A program made the translations under genes and the position numbers. Source: Holothuria scabra (lineage: Eukaryota > Echinodermata > Holothuroidea > Aspidochirotida > Holothuriidae). From it: a stretch of 64,000 nt of DNA. Position 1 is the stretch's first letter. Every line of letters begins with the position of its first letter. Below are positions 23,990 through 36,974 of the stretch, piece by piece. The stretch spans positions 28,437,594-28,501,593 of the forward strand of contig CM074188.1 of NCBI GenBank assembly GCA_037179385.1, in the 5' to 3' direction. The notes under the pieces were generated by a model, which was given only the letters and a program-made list of their open reading frames with translations, ran no database searches and was not told the DNA's origin.

Positions 23990-24225
23990 CCCTCTTACAC
24001 TCTTAAAATTCGTCCCCATCCAGAGACAATCTCATTTCATTGCTTCAGGGTGAGTACACAAGACCTTAAAGTGTAATCAAAGCACTGCCAGTACAGTACA
24101 CGCTGTGTAATATGAGCTTCAGCACTCTACATTTCTTAGTCAATCAAAGATCTGCGCCGATTGAGAATGTCTGTGGACTGCTACAAAAACCGTTGTTTGG
24201 GGTGAGAGGATAAGGTCTTTAAAAG
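23990..24225. repeat. Dispersed element shared with 27805-28125
   Basis: The two copies share ctcatttcattgcttcagg, gcagtacacgctgtgtaata, tgagctt and a terminal ggggtgagaggataag-type sequence. The outer ends are imperfectly inverted (ctctcacccc / ggggtgagag). It is a MITE-like non-coding element. Confidence 0.6.
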
Positions 24226-24481
24226 CATTTGCAATCAATAAGAACATTCTTCAAGAATTTATTGGTATAAACGAATATAACATTATATCTAAAGATGCTA
24301 CCTTGGCGATGTATAACCTCGGATGCTTCTCAAAGTCGATAGCACTATCAAAGTGGTATTCAACCAGCACAAAGAAAGTACTAAAGCAGCACTTTGGCTG
24401 CTGATCTAACTTCAGCACCTTGAAACTGCTGTTAAATCACCACTTTCCATAAGATGTACCAAAACAGAACATAGTGTAAGG

Positions 24482-24740
24482 TCGTCGACTGGGCAGAGTG
24501 GTCTGTTCCAGCTACCATGTACCATGTGTTTCACATGTGCATGGGTTCGTATCCCGCTCGATATGCGTGGGTTTTTCCCCGGGTATTCCGGCTTTTCTCC
24601 CACTTGGCATAGGCTTGCCAATAAAAATTGGTTGCCCAGCTGACGAAGTCGTTTGCCCGCCGGTCTGAAGCACCGTCGGGTGGAACAGTTAACTAGCCGA
24701 ATTTCTTTTTGAGAACATAGTGTTCCTACGTTGTGACATC
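24482..24740 (+). mobile_element. tRNA-derived SINE
   Basis: An A-box-like TGGGCAGAGTGG lies at about 24492 and a B-box GGTTCGTATCC at about 24545, spaced as in a tRNA promoter. They are followed by a non-tRNA body with the conserved-looking block gggtttttccccgggtattc then cggcttttctcccac, which recurs in many invertebrate SINEs. It sits in the intron antisense to the receptor gene. A minus-strand frame of 131 codons across it is a shadow. Confidence 0.7.
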
Positions 24741-25160
24741 GCTTCTCAGTCTTTTGATCATGTGTAGTATCTGTTCTTTTCATCCAGTCTCGAATGGAAC
24801 CAAACATGGCAGACCAATGATGTTAATGGTCTGAGGGGTCAAGTGTTGTCCTTCGTTAGACGTATAGTTTTTGGGGGAGCAGTATAAAGTTTGGTTTCGC
24901 CGAATGGCTCTTTGCTAAAGGGTCGGGAGGACTTTAGAAGAATGACCTTTCTTTTTAGAGTGTAGGCCTGTTTCCTTTAAAAACAGATTGATTTACATTC
25001 ACAGATTGATTTATATTCAAATCCTTTACGTGAAAGTGTTATTCTGAGCTTAGCACCTTCAGTTGGTAAGTACTAAAAATCAGCACTCGAAGTGCTGACA
25101 TTAGCACCTTATTGTCAATTACACATAAAATGAAAATGTAAGATGTAGAATTTAAAATAC

Positions 25161-25472
25161 CTCCATAGAGAGTTGTTTCTTTCTGTAAGTTGCTGGGTTG
25201 GCTTTCAATGTATGGTAGATCCCTGATCAAAGTGATGCGGAATTCGTAGGTTCTTCCCAATTTTAGCCCATCAAAATGATACTGAAGAGTGTATGCGTCT
25301 AACAAAATATCATTAAACACGGCCCCTTCTTCCCTGTATTGAAGTTTGTACTGATTAACAGGGCCGACACCCAAATCGGTTGTTTCATTCCATGCAGGCC
25401 AAGACACCGTCAGACTAGTTTCAGTAATATCCGAGAACTGTAGTGGTTCCGACTGAGTGAAAGTAGGTGGCG
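25161..25472 (-). CDS. Receptor gene, FN3 exon 1 (104 codons)
   Basis: The acceptor is ctcgaaaaacatcag (ending 25473) and the donor is G then GTATTT (25160-25155), both phase 1. The frame is open throughout: APPTFTQSEPLQFSDI, then SLTVSWPAWNETTD, VNQYKLQYREE, DGLKLGRTYEFRITLI and SQPSNLQKETT. These are FN3 strands A-G. It is closest in sequence to the exon at 23294-23605. Confidence 0.85.
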
Positions 25473-25735
25473 CTGATGTTTTTCGAGTGAAATAAAATAA
25501 GCAAAACTTTATGAAGCAAATTTATATGTATGATACAAAAACAGATTTACGTTGGTTGCGATATATATAATTATGCTAATAAAAACATGTGGCTGACTGT
25601 TACTACCTGTTAGATCACTCATTGCGGGTGTGGCTAGCAGAACTTAAATTCATGGACAAAGGATGGCCCCGCAGACCGCTACGTTTGTCCATGGAACAAG
25701 TGAATTAGAGGGAGTCTCCGTAAAACAAAAATTAC

Positions 25736-25999
25736 CTGAGAAACATGGTGCAGTGGTATCAAGGCAAGGACGACTTTCATCCACTGGACAGTTATTGTGT
25801 GACTGAGGACTTTGTCCCAGACAATTTCTTTTCCCTATCCATATCTGGCCTCTACCAAATCCAAACGGTAATTTACGGTGAGAGTTAAAAGCAAACGGTG
25901 TGACAAAGATTAACGGCCTACTGATGTCACCGACTCCTGCACGATCATTACCGACTAATACCAATCGTCCTCCAAAGGCAATGCGACCACGAGCACACC
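25736..25999 (-). CDS. Receptor gene, cysteine-containing exon upstream of the FN3 domains (88 codons)
   Basis: The acceptor is ccttactttgcag and the donor is CAG then GTAATT, both phase 1, so it splices in frame to the FN3 exons. The peptide begins GCARGRIAFGGRLVLVGNDR, then has GVGDISRPLIFVTPF, a Gly/Phe-rich GFGRGQIWIG and a Cys-rich end with five Cys in total. I do not recognise the domain. Its extracellular character (paired Cys) and linkage to three FN3 modules suggest a cell-surface receptor or phosphatase/kinase ectodomain. The upstream exons are not identifiable in this window. Confidence 0.65.
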
Positions 26000-27804
26000 C
26001 TGCAAAGTAAGGAGAAAGTAGGTGTATATGTTAGTCACGTACATGAGCTATAGAGTGTTTCCACTGACGTCACAAGTCCGCCCCTTTTTCTGGCTACCGG
26101 ACTAAAAACTGTTGTACGTTTAGAGGTTATGTACCGACTTACCTGCGTTGCGCGTCTCTCTATGTTGCCGTCCAGGCGTCCATTGTACGACAATTGGTAT
26201 TAACCGGCTAAGGTGCTGTCGTGCACAAGCGTATCGGTAACACATCTACTGCTCATGATCATTTCCATCCATTATATCATATCGAAACACGCTGACGTTA
26301 CTGGCATGACCATCTAGCTAGCTGAGCACTAGAAGCAGTTTACGTGATGACTTTTGATATTTTGCCCGGCAGTAGTCTTGATTACCCAATTATGACTTTA
26401 CTTGAAACACTTTGTATTCAACTTCAATTGAATTCTAATCAAACCCCTTGCCGAACTCCACAAACTACAGCACGCAGACATACAGACTTTTAGAAGCGAC
26501 ATTTGTAGGGTAGCTTGCGCAGTGCCTCTGTGGCTGCATCCCCTTTAGTTAGTTGGTTTTTCGTAGCAATGAGCTGAGCGAAAAGACTTTGTCCACTCCG
26601 CTGGCTATTTGTAGGGTAAACAACGACGCATACCGAACGCACTGCGTAGACTTGTCACGCGCATCGCCTCAGCGTTGTTCAGTCTGCTCTTTTTGGGGGT
26701 GTTTCAAGGTCATACAAACTTAAACAAGGTTACATCGAAAAGTCAAATACTGTGCATATATGAGGATCAACGAATAGAGGTCATGGAGGTGACATCAGCG
26801 CATTTCAATTTGGTATACGTTAGGTCACTGATCATGCGCAGATGGTGCGTTACCAAAAGACAAGCCTTAATAGTCAAGTGATGGTCTAAATTAGGGATAA
26901 CTGCGGTTCATTAGCTTTAATCTTTGTCGTCACTGTATCATAGATGGTTGTGCACTACAATATTACTTGATTTCCTCAATTTCAATGGTTTAGAATTGTG
27001 TATGACAAGAAAATTAAGACGACCTAAGGCTGAGGAACCCCACTTACGGCCGCCATTAGTATAGTTGTTCGGATTCGTCTATAGAGTGCTTGACAACACC
27101 TTATTAACAACTGTTGCACAATGGACGCCAGGATAGCAAAATAGAGAGGCGCGTAATGAGCAGACGGCGGTGCATGGCCTCTGTTCGACCGGTCGGTGGT
27201 TTGCAACAGGCAAAGATTTTTCCGGGGTACGAAAATCCAAACTGACTTTACAAAAACATCCAACTTTGTTTCAAAACCATGGGTATATATTTTAGGCTGT
27301 GGTGAAGTCATCGAAGGCTATTCGACTTGTTGTTTCATAACCCGGAGTCAAAATGAAAAAAAAAAAAAAAAATCCAATTTGCACCGGTTTTTATGTAGCC
27401 CATAGTCATCTTTTATGTTACATGGTGAATAAGGGACCAAACTCAGTTTCCACTGAGCTAAAGTATGAACCAATCAGACACTAATCTCTCATTGGTAGAA
27501 AGATGCGATTGTAAGTTGTTGTACGGGCCTTGAATAATCAGACCTTGAAGGGCAGTTGTTTTATGACGCTAAGCCTCACGGATGTGGGAGAACCCGTTGG
27601 CTTATGAATTATAACTTCACGTCGGGTGGCAAGCCAACAATTTGGATCAAATTTGGTATTTTGTTACAGACATACACTTTTTGTGAGTTTAATGGGTAAA
27701 ACTTAAGTAAAGTGTAAATTTTAAACATTATCAGGTATTTCTAACAACAGTGAAAACGACAAGTTACGATACTTTTCTCTTTGTGTATTTTGTCAAAGAC
27801 ATGT
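26000..27804. other. No further exon recognised
   Basis: Upstream of the receptor exons on the minus strand. Contains a 17-base A run near 27356-27372. The open frames at 26675-26881 and 27024-27311 show no domain features. Confidence 0.4.
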
Positions 27805-28125
27805 TAAAGGACTGATTCTCTCACCCCAAACAACTCCAATTCAACTATTTAAACCCCTCCCACAACTGGCTTAACTTTCTCATCCAGACACAATCTCAGT
27901 TTATTGCTTCAGGGTGAGTTAAACGGCCCCAACGTGTAATCACATGTAAATAAGTTTATGTATTTCAATTGAAAAAATAATCAAAAATGAAAACACCCCC
28001 AGTGCAGTACATGTTGTACAATATGAGCTTTGCTACTCTGCATTATTACACTAGCTGTCAATCAAAGAGTTGCTCCAAATGAGAACTTCTGTCGGCCGTT
28101 GGTGTTTTGGATGAGGATAAGCCCT
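27805..28125. repeat. Dispersed element, second copy
   Basis: Partner of 23990-24225. It starts aaaggactgattctctcacc and ends near ggatgaggataagccctt, imperfect inverted ends. Confidence 0.55.
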
Positions 28126-31074
28126 TCAATGCTTTGATGTGAAAGTTAACTTTCATGAAACTTATTGTTAAGTAAACATATCAGTCTTTTATAAGTTTTT
28201 ACAGATCTAAGTAACTAATGAAAGGATTCATTTTTAAAAAATGAAAATGTTAACAAATCATATAAAACAACAACACCGATTTCAATAGGTGTGTTTTAAT
28301 AAGCATTTAAACGAAAACACTTTCTAAAACTTCAAAACACTTCACTACCACCTGAAATTTATTTACCTGTTTCATATTATTTACCTTTCATAATTTTTTC
28401 AATAACACTTGTACTTATTTCAAGTTGATATTTTCCTTATTTTCTTCAAAAAAAAAATTGTCTCGCTTTTGTATGGATCACCACTTTAGAGTCATGCTTT
28501 ATAAAACCATGGACTAGATAACATCGTGGAGCTAACACGGACGTGTGCATGCTAAAACTAACATGTATCAAATTGAAGTGAAGAGATTATCCATTCATAA
28601 ATATGACATTTTCGGCAAGATCATACAAACTCTTTATATAGATAATAAATAATGGGGAAAGAGCAAATGCTCACAAAGCTAAGAGATATATGTTTTTTCT
28701 ATTTTTTGATAGCTCTATGATGTAAACCTTGTGCATGTGACGTTACAAAACAGAAAACAAATCTCAAAGAGGTTAACGTCTGTAGTGTTAGAACCTGTGC
28801 CCAAAAAAAGTCAAAAAAGAAAGAAAGAAAGAAAGGAAGAAAAATCAAGAAAATAAAGACAGCCAATTTTAAAAGAAAAAACTCTCATTGTGCTTACTTT
28901 GCCCCAATGAAGGTCTACCTCTTTGGGACAGCTTCATTGTTCGCCCTCGAGAATGACGTTACTTGACGACAATGTATGAGTCTATCTACAGAGGCTTTTC
29001 AAATGGCGTCATAAAACTTCCCCGGCGGCAATGTTGCAGTGAAGTTAGGCTAACTACATAGCAGACCACACCCGATGAATGTGTACGCACTGCGCTTACC
29101 AGAGTGAGCACTATGCAGTGCGTTCAGCACAAAGCCACGTGAATTTGGCATGATTTTCCTGCGGCATGGTGGATCCATGAACTATCGCAAAGCATCTATA
29201 GACCACATTGGCGACACACTGACGTCTTCTTTTGGGCAAAACAATTGAACACGTGTCCGCACGCATAAGAATTCGCCCTACATGTGTAGCAGATTATGCG
29301 CATATTCGCCTGGTTGACAAATCAGCTGTCTGCATTTGTCGGTGTTGGTTTGTTTTCCCCCCATAGGAGAGTGTACTTTTTGCCCTGTGGCATCATATGC
29401 ATTAGGTGACTGTTACGTCAGTGGAAGCTTTCTATACTTAAACATTCTTACCACAACCGCGTTTTAATAATTCTACATTGTATCCAGCGCATTACGCCTA
29501 ACATCTGTTTCACAAAATAATCACACAACTCCGTCAATATGAGTTATATGTAATTGATATGTGCCTAAGGTTTTTTTTAAAAACATTATTGTATCTTTCA
29601 AGTTAAGTGATACCGTGGAATGAGAAGTGTAGAGTCAAAGAGACCTATGACCCAATGGAATATAAGGGTCCTATAAGAGAAAAAATGCTTGGAAATAAGT
29701 GTTCTTGTCCTTTTTGCAGCCATTATACCGAGCATTTCAAATTAATTTAGAACAAAAACCTGCTTTAACGCAGTCAAAAAAGTACACTTTCAGAGGAAGA
29801 GGAACAGGGACCACGCAGACAGTGGGCCACAGGCTTTGTCCCCTACCCACACTTTTCTGTTAGAGGCATTTTGAGCCGCCTTAAATTACTTTTATATTGT
29901 TAAAGATATTGGGCAACTTTGGTGATTAGGCAACCCTCCCACTTAAAAAGAGGAAGGGTTAGGTACCAAGCAAATTTCAATCGCAGATTTATTAGTTGAC
30001 TCGGAAGCGTGTATAATATACCCACTTTAATTAGTACAGTAAACACGAATCGTGGTAACAAACATACAAAATTTTCAATAAATTTGATTGATCGTTGATT
30101 TGGGGTTTGGGATTTAGGGTTGGGAAATGCAGAACAGATCGAATAACTTTTGTTTTCGGATGAGTCGAAATGATCGGTCTTATGTAGTTTTAAGGGGAAG
30201 AGCAGTCACCCCAACATAAAAAGTGTAGTAGACTCTTCGTGATTGGCTGTCGAAAGTCATGTGACAAAGATTTCCTCTTCAAAATATAAAAGATACTAGA
30301 AGTACCTGCTTGTTTTATATTGAAAATGGAATATGGAATATAAAATATGATGGAAGATACTTTGAAGAGACCTAGCTATTGGTCTAAACGAAGTCTGGGT
30401 GACTGCTCTGGCCCTTTAAACAAAGGGAATAGCAAACAAAGAAAGATTCTTACTTGCTTATTGCTTCATGAAAATGAGGAAAACTGGGGTGATGCTTGTA
30501 AAACTAATGAAAATTACCGATAATTTTGGTAAGAATAGAGAAAAGGAGAGAGACAAACTAACGAAGACGATTCTTTCAACTCTTCTTGAGGGGAAAAACG
30601 TCAAAAAAAAAAAAAAAAAAAATATCTTAATCGAAAAAAGACTTATGGATAGGCTGGCTATCTTATTAAAACTTGGCACAACCTTGGAATTAGTTCAACC
30701 CAGATAAAAAGACGAGGGTGGACTTTGGGTCGATGAAAATACATGGGCAGGAGAGGCATTTGATGTCAAAAAGTGGGAGGCAAATTGAAAAAAGGCTTTT
30801 TAGCTTCAAATTCAAATAACATTGAAGGCCTTGTGACATGAAAATGGCAGGATGGGGTACTTGGTGTAAACAACATTACAAACCAAGAAAATTCCCGCAA
30901 TATCCATCAAAATTCCTAAAAACAAAAAAAAAATTTTAAAGGGCGATTTCTGATTTGCGCTATAACTTATGCATAAGCATGAGCCCAATATGTAAATCTT
31001 GTGTTTTCTGGAGAGGGTCAGGACATTTTTAAAAGGGGGTCGTAGTTTGCACGAAGAAGGAACTTATTGCCGCG
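28126..31074. other. No gene recognised
   Basis: AT-rich interval with an (AAAG)n-like purine stretch at 28806-28860 and an A run at 30602-30620. A plus-strand frame at 30468-30707 is Lys-rich because of that run and is not called. Confidence 0.4.
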
Positions 31075-31077
31075 TTA

Positions 31078-31115
31078 AGGCCGGTTCATACTTCCAAATT
31101 TCTCGCGCGATAAGG
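31078..31115 (+). repeat. Left terminal inverted repeat of Harbinger
   Basis: Begins AGGCCGGTTCATACT next to the TTA duplication; the inner part has CTCGCGCGATAAGG. Confidence 0.9.
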
Positions 31116-31308
31116 CGATCAATAACCATATATGGTCAAAATATCTTTGCCGCCAGCGAGATTCACGGTCATCGCTCGGAGTTGAACATTGTTCAACTTT
31201 TCTCGCGAGCTCGAGAGATATCGCATCATTTTAAAGTTTCTGATTGGCTGATTGGTGGTGAACGACCTTTCTGAGAAAAAACTTTTGTCGAGTGACAACA
31301 ATCTGACT

Positions 31309-34300
31309 ATGGCGGATGCATTGAAGGAGAAATTGATAACAAGTATCCAGGGTTTCCCTGCACTTTACGATACTCAGAGATCAGACTACAAAGACGTCAT
31401 AAAGAAGGCAAATAGTTGGGAAACTGTTGCTATTCGAGTAGGATGTGATGGTGAGGATATTGTTGAAATAATTTGATCGTTCGAGGGGCCACATCTGCGT
31501 ACATACGCAAAAACCTGGGCAAGGTGCAATGTGAAATGTGTGGGACGAGTTCCACTAAAGTTACTGTGATAGATGTATGTAGGCCTACGCCTATATCAAA
31601 TCCTGTCCTGGGCCTACACGTTGTGTATATTTATTACAGGTGCTAAGAAGGCCTGACATCCTATAACCAGTGAAGGAACAATTCAGTTTACTATTAGATG
31701 GGAATTGGATTAAGGGGGGGGGGGGCTAAGATTAGGTGGGAAGACCTCAGTTATTTTAGTAGACTAAACCCATCAAGAGAACTTACAGGAATTAGGACTA
31801 CATGTTTACTGGCAGTCCATGCAGGCTGTAGCATAAAGCAAAGGCCTGTGCAAGGGTAAGATTACAATGGGTTAGGCAGTATGTACCATGTTTTGTCCTT
31901 ACTACACACTAGGCTCCAATACATAGCATCGCCTATGGTATGTAGTATACTGGCTAGTGGCTAAAATAGTCTTGACACATATTCTTGGCACATGCTAAGG
32001 GGGCCTAGTGGTAAAAAGTATCAGTACAAACTGAAAATACATCCACCAATTGAAGTAGATTGCATAGGCTGGGAAAGTAGGTTAGTAGCCTATTACATCA
32101 CAGCCCATACTATTCACTTACACCAGGACCTGGAATCTCTAGTAATGTCAGTGCTGATACTTGCCTCAACAACTGGGTGCGGCCTTATGATGTTGAGCTG
32201 CTTGTTGGTCTTTCACTCTTAAGGCCTATTCCTTTTTTATCAACATGTTTAACAAATTTTCTTGTAAGTTCTTGTTGACTCTGAATAATGGGAGAAGGTG
32301 GTAGACAGCAGTCATTCTTGATAAAACTATCAGTAGTGTATATATAACAGCAGGGGATTGCTTTATGAATGCATTAATATTTTTTAGGCTAGTATTCTTT
32401 AACTTTCTAAGAAGCTATGAGAATCAAATATTGGTTGGTTAAAACCCCCATCCCCAGTACCATTACTGCTATTTACAAATAAAATTTTGTTCATATTATT
32501 TTTATTTTCTGTGATTGCAGTAGAGCAATGTAAGAGGATGTGGAAAAATCTCAAGGACACTTACAGACAAGCAACTAATGCAGAACTTAAAAGGATGAAA
32601 TCTGGAAGTGGTGCTACCTCAAAGAAACCCTGGAAGTTTATGGAGTTAATGAGCTTCTTGAAACCATTTGTGTCAACAGAATCTGGGTAATTGACTAAGT
32701 TTAACCTTTCAGAAACAGAAAATTGTATATAGTAAGACGGGGTAACCCCCCCCCCCCTGCAAGCCCCAGTCAATATAGTCCTTCATTTTTGTATACTTCA
32801 TACCTTAGCTCAATGTGTTTATATAATTTTAACATGATTTATAGCCTTGTGATTGACTCTTCAATCCAAAAACAGAGCCTTCAAAATAAAATCTGGGGCT
32901 TATATTGACTGTACCAACCTTGAAGTTTGCACCCATTGTCTGAAACTTTTTACGGTGTAAACTATTTATGTGGTACAAAGTTTATCTATTGTTTTATTCC
33001 TAAGGACCTGTCTATCTAATTCAGTGGTCCAATTATTCCTACTATTTCCCCTTCTCTATGAACCGTCTTGTTTTTTTTTTACCCTGAAACTGGGTATGGG
33101 AAAGGGGTAAAAAAAAAAAACAGGGTTTAATGTTATAATTAGATAAGTGTCACCACAGAATAAAACCTAAGATAGCTAACACACTGTAGGCCTACACAGA
33201 AATAGCATACATGCCATAAACCACTAATGCTGAGATCATATTTTCAAGCTTAGTACTGACTTCTGAAGGTACAACAATACTTCATGAATACCTTTGCAAT
33301 GTTGTTAAAGGCATGAACAAAGAAGTAAATTACTGAAATGTTAAAGAAAATGTAATTTTGTTTAAAAGTCATTAAAACGCAGTTTTTTTACCCCGAGGTT
33401 ACTTTTTTTTTACCCCCACATGCCGTGACGTCTCTTCTTGAAAAAGCAGCTTAGACACCCCAGTACATCAAAGGCGGTGTGGGGTGTAACTGATATCTGA
33501 GTTTGTCACATGATATGTGCCCTAAAATGAGCTAAACTTTCATTGTATTCACACTGCGTGAAACGCAATTAACACATGCTTGATTGACCTGTTAGCTAAC
33601 CTCAAATGTTACGTAACTTTTTGTGTATTTTAATATATCTGTTACTTTCAATCGATTAATCAGACGTGAAATGTCACTATATCAAGTGTGGGTGTAGTGA
33701 GCTTCATTTCCTCCCTGAGGCGATAAGGGGTAATCAGGCAGAGAAGGAGAATGTAACAAAAAGTAAGAAGGATCGTTTCATCATGAAAATGAAAATTTGT
33801 TGGGGTAAAAAAAAAAAAAAAAACGATTTTTTCAAATTTTTGCCGTAATACTTAACAAAAGTCAGGTTTTCTTTTATTTTATTAAAAGATGTTTCCACTA
33901 GGCAGTTCACAAGAATAAAATAAGAAAGAAATCTTACACCTGTTACGGTTTATCTTAAAGTTTATGGAAATTGTTTACTTTTACCCCTTCTTGCTATATG
34001 TTAGCTTTCATTTATTTATTTATTTGTTTTGTTAGGCCTATTATTACATAAAAGCCTACACTCATGTAAAACCTATATCACAACCAATGCTAGTTTGAAT
34101 GATGAAAATGGATAACCATGCGAAGGGGGAAGAAGGCAAGAGAAGAGATAAAAGTTGCAAAAGACTTCCAAAGAGGCACTCAGACACATAGTCAAGGGAG
34201 AAGTGGAGGAGTCCTGGACCCCTCCCCCCCCCAAAATCCCACCCCAGGACAATTTTTGAGAACACAAAAAGTATTGCCTTAACATATCTGCAACCCTTGA

Positions 34301-35404
34301 AAAAAATTTCACCCCCAGAGATACATTGCCCCCCCCCCCTTCAACACCTAGTCTGACTGCAGGCATTCACATCCTATAGGAGACCATTTTTATATATTTT
34401 GGTATAAAATCATGCAGCCCTTTGGGTTGATTAACAACATTATTTTAAAATAGACTCGTGTTTGCTGACCCATCGTTCGTAGAGAAATATGAAAGTAGCT
34501 TAGCAGGTGTGAAATGGTACCATGCATCTCACACACACCAAGAAAAATCAAATTGGAAAAAAGGTAATGAAGAAAATAAAAATGAGCATTTATAATAGAA
34601 AGTGCCAACAAATTGGATTGATCAGAGGCCATACCTTTCACTACGTGCTGAAGCAGCAAATAGTGTACAATCCAATAGCGTTCCCTCCCTTGGGCCCTTT
34701 GCAATAGTTTAGAAGTTATGCAATTCACAAATCATTGTTCAAGACCTTCATTGCTCTTGAATTCTACATGCATATAACCGGCATGAGTAGTAAAGCCATA
34801 CTTGGGTTGAAAATGCATGGCAACATCATGCTTTTTGTTACTTTTGTTTTGTGATATTTCCTGGCCATGTAGCTTTTTTAGGTTGAATTTTTTCTTTTTT
34901 GCTTTACAGATCTTGCTCAAATGTACAGCTACCACCAAATGGGGAATATGACAGTGATGTAGAGGTTGTGCAGGAAGCTGCAATGCAATGTAGTGTGCAT
35001 CGTAAGGAGGATTCGCAAGAGGAAGACACTGGAAGTCAAGATGATACTGTGCCAGAAATAGAGGAAAGCCTAGAATTTTCATCTTCAAGGTCTACTATGG
35101 CAATGCCACCAGCCATGACACCAAAGCATCTCAGTAATGCTGTCGGACGAAAAAGGAAAACCGCAAATGATGACATTGATCGCAGTCTTCTACATTTTAT
35201 TGCAAAGGCTTGGCAAACACAGGCATCTTTGTTGGAGAAAGTTACCCCTGAACCTTCAGTAGACAATGAAGAGGCAAATCAGTTGCAGCAGTTTTGCGAA
35301 GGCTGACTCCTTACAAACGTGCCCTTGAAAAAGTAAAAATTCAAGAACTTTTGTTTGAGATAGAGTTTGGTACTCAAGCGTCACTTGGTGACCAGCGTCA
35401 CTGA
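31309..35404 (+). CDS. Harbinger DNA-binding protein (MADF/Myb-like), three exons
   Basis: Exons are 31309-31450, 32521-32686 and 34910-35404. Donors are G then GTGAGG and GG then GTAATT; acceptors are tgtgattgcag and tttgctttacag. Exon 1 starts MADALKEKLITSIQGFPALY, a MADF-type start with YKDVIKKANSWETVA. Exon 2 completes the domain with QCKRMWKNLKDTYRQA and PWKFMELMSFLKPF. Exon 3 is acidic and Ser-rich. Its frame stops early at 35306, but the expected C-terminus LRRLTPYKRALEKVKIQELL follows in another frame that ends at 35404. One extra T in the T4 run at 35292-35295 would restore 267 codons exactly. In Harbinger elements this second protein helps the transposase enter the nucleus and bind the termini. 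Confidence 0.88.
33070..33122. repeat. Small hairpin with T/A arms inside a Harbinger intron
   Basis: tgttttttttttaccc is followed after about 20 bases by gggtaaaaaaaaaaaaca, forming a 16-bp stem. Similar tttaccccc / ggggtaaaaa pieces recur at 33386-33420 and 33803-33825, which suggests a nested small element. Confidence 0.5.
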
Positions 35405-36974
35405 GTCATAAGACCACAGTTGACCCCCCTCTCCTAAGGGAGTCCCACAGTGCATAGAAGAGAAGCTTAGAATGTATGCTCAGTGTAGTTTCCAGGAAAG
35501 GGTTAGTTTGAGCATATGGAGGGGTATTTTGAACATAAAAGTTTAAAATCAAGACATTTAATAGGTTCTGTTATTTTTATTGTTCATCGAAGGATGCAGT
35601 CAGTTAAATGTTTGAGTTAAAAGATAATCATCTTTGGCACTTTTTTACAGGATTAGAAATATGATTTCAAGAACTTTTGCATAATTGTGTAAGCAAAAAC
35701 ACTAAAAGAAATTGTTTGACATCAGATGAGTTGGGGTACATATACAACAGTATTGATTGATTTGTGTCTAGTACACTTCGAAAAAAGAATTAAACATAGA
35801 TCAAGGTTCAAAAACTAAAAATTAAAAGCAGATTCAATAAAGTTTTGCAAAGTTAAAAAAAAAAATCATGCAAGAATCACTGTTTCCCTATAAATGCAAC
35901 CTTGTAAGCTATTTTTAAAGTACCGCATAACAAAAAGACTATTTGAACATTTTCTTTGACAAAATTTCTATTTTTTCTGTTCTTGTAGGAGTTCATTTAC
36001 ACACTTTACATGTCAGCTGTAGTAAACATTACAAGGTGTATTCAAATGAAGGTTTTTTACTTTTTAGAAAGTTTTGTTTTTCACAGCCTAGTTAAAAATG
36101 TGTGTTTTCTCTTTCCTTGAAGCATGTCCTCCAAGAACAAAAAGGAGGCTAAATCCTGAAGGACCTCTTTACAGACATTAGAGCAGCCTTGAAATTTGCC
36201 TGCCATCAAGTTACATACCTGGACCGCTGGTTGCATATGCCAAACATAGAACAAAGAATAGTCCAGATCCGAATTTAACTTTGATATCTAAAAGAGTAAC
36301 TACAACTATTTCAATGAAATTTCTATAATTCCTATAATTGGTTCTTGATACATTAGGACGTGTGAAGACAACTGTTTTGTTTTTCTTAAAGATTAATACT
36401 GCATGGTCATCTTGTAAACCGCAACATCACACCTGCTTGCTTCGAGCTTACTGTTGTAGGAAATGTGATAACTTCATTTAACATGATGAAAACTGAACAT
36501 AGTATCTGAATGAAAATTTCACCAGAATGACCAGATTTAATCATATTTAACATATCAAAACCCTGACTTTTGAAAAATGAAACTCACTTTATCTGCGTGC
36601 ACTGAAATAAGAAAGGTGATCTTGGACTATTATGTAACAGGTAGAAAGCCAAATGTGTAGGTTCAAACTTTACCATAACAAAATTATCATGAAGGAAGAG
36701 ACATTCTCTTTGTAACTAAATCATGACATCACACTGAAATTAATAAGCAATTGCATTCAAACTTGGAACAAATTTTATTAATCTGAAGTTACTGGTAGTG
36801 GTGACGTAATGGAGAAAACCTAACATTTAACACAGTCAAATAATATTATGCAACCTTTTGTTATTCCCATTTTACCCCAAAAAAGTTTCAACCATAACAA
36901 GTGAGAAGATCATAAAGGATCAAGTGATGTCTTTGCTTCCATGTTAAGTAACTCACTCCCAATCAGATAAATAG
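35405..36974. other. Intergenic part of the Harbinger element
   Basis: AT-rich region between the two convergent genes. Part of 36440-36560 resembles 60800-60960 (tgcttgcttc, aaatttcaccaraat, catatcaa blocks), so it includes an interspersed repeat. No further gene is seen. Confidence 0.45.

Larger units (their letters stand above)
23606..25160. other. Intron with a repeat and a SINE
   Basis: Contains a dispersed element at 23990-24225 and a tRNA-derived SINE at 24482-24740, listed separately. A 90-codon minus-strand frame at 23625-23897 contiguous with the FN3 acceptor does not resemble an FN3 or other known domain, and I do not call it an exon. Confidence 0.5.

Noticed and set aside
24412..24807. 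131-codon minus-strand protein
   Set aside because: It is the antisense of the SINE, with no domain.
30468..30707. Second Gag-like coiled coil (EKERDKLTK)
   Set aside because: Lys content comes from an A run. The resemblance to 40942-41211 is limited to a few residues.
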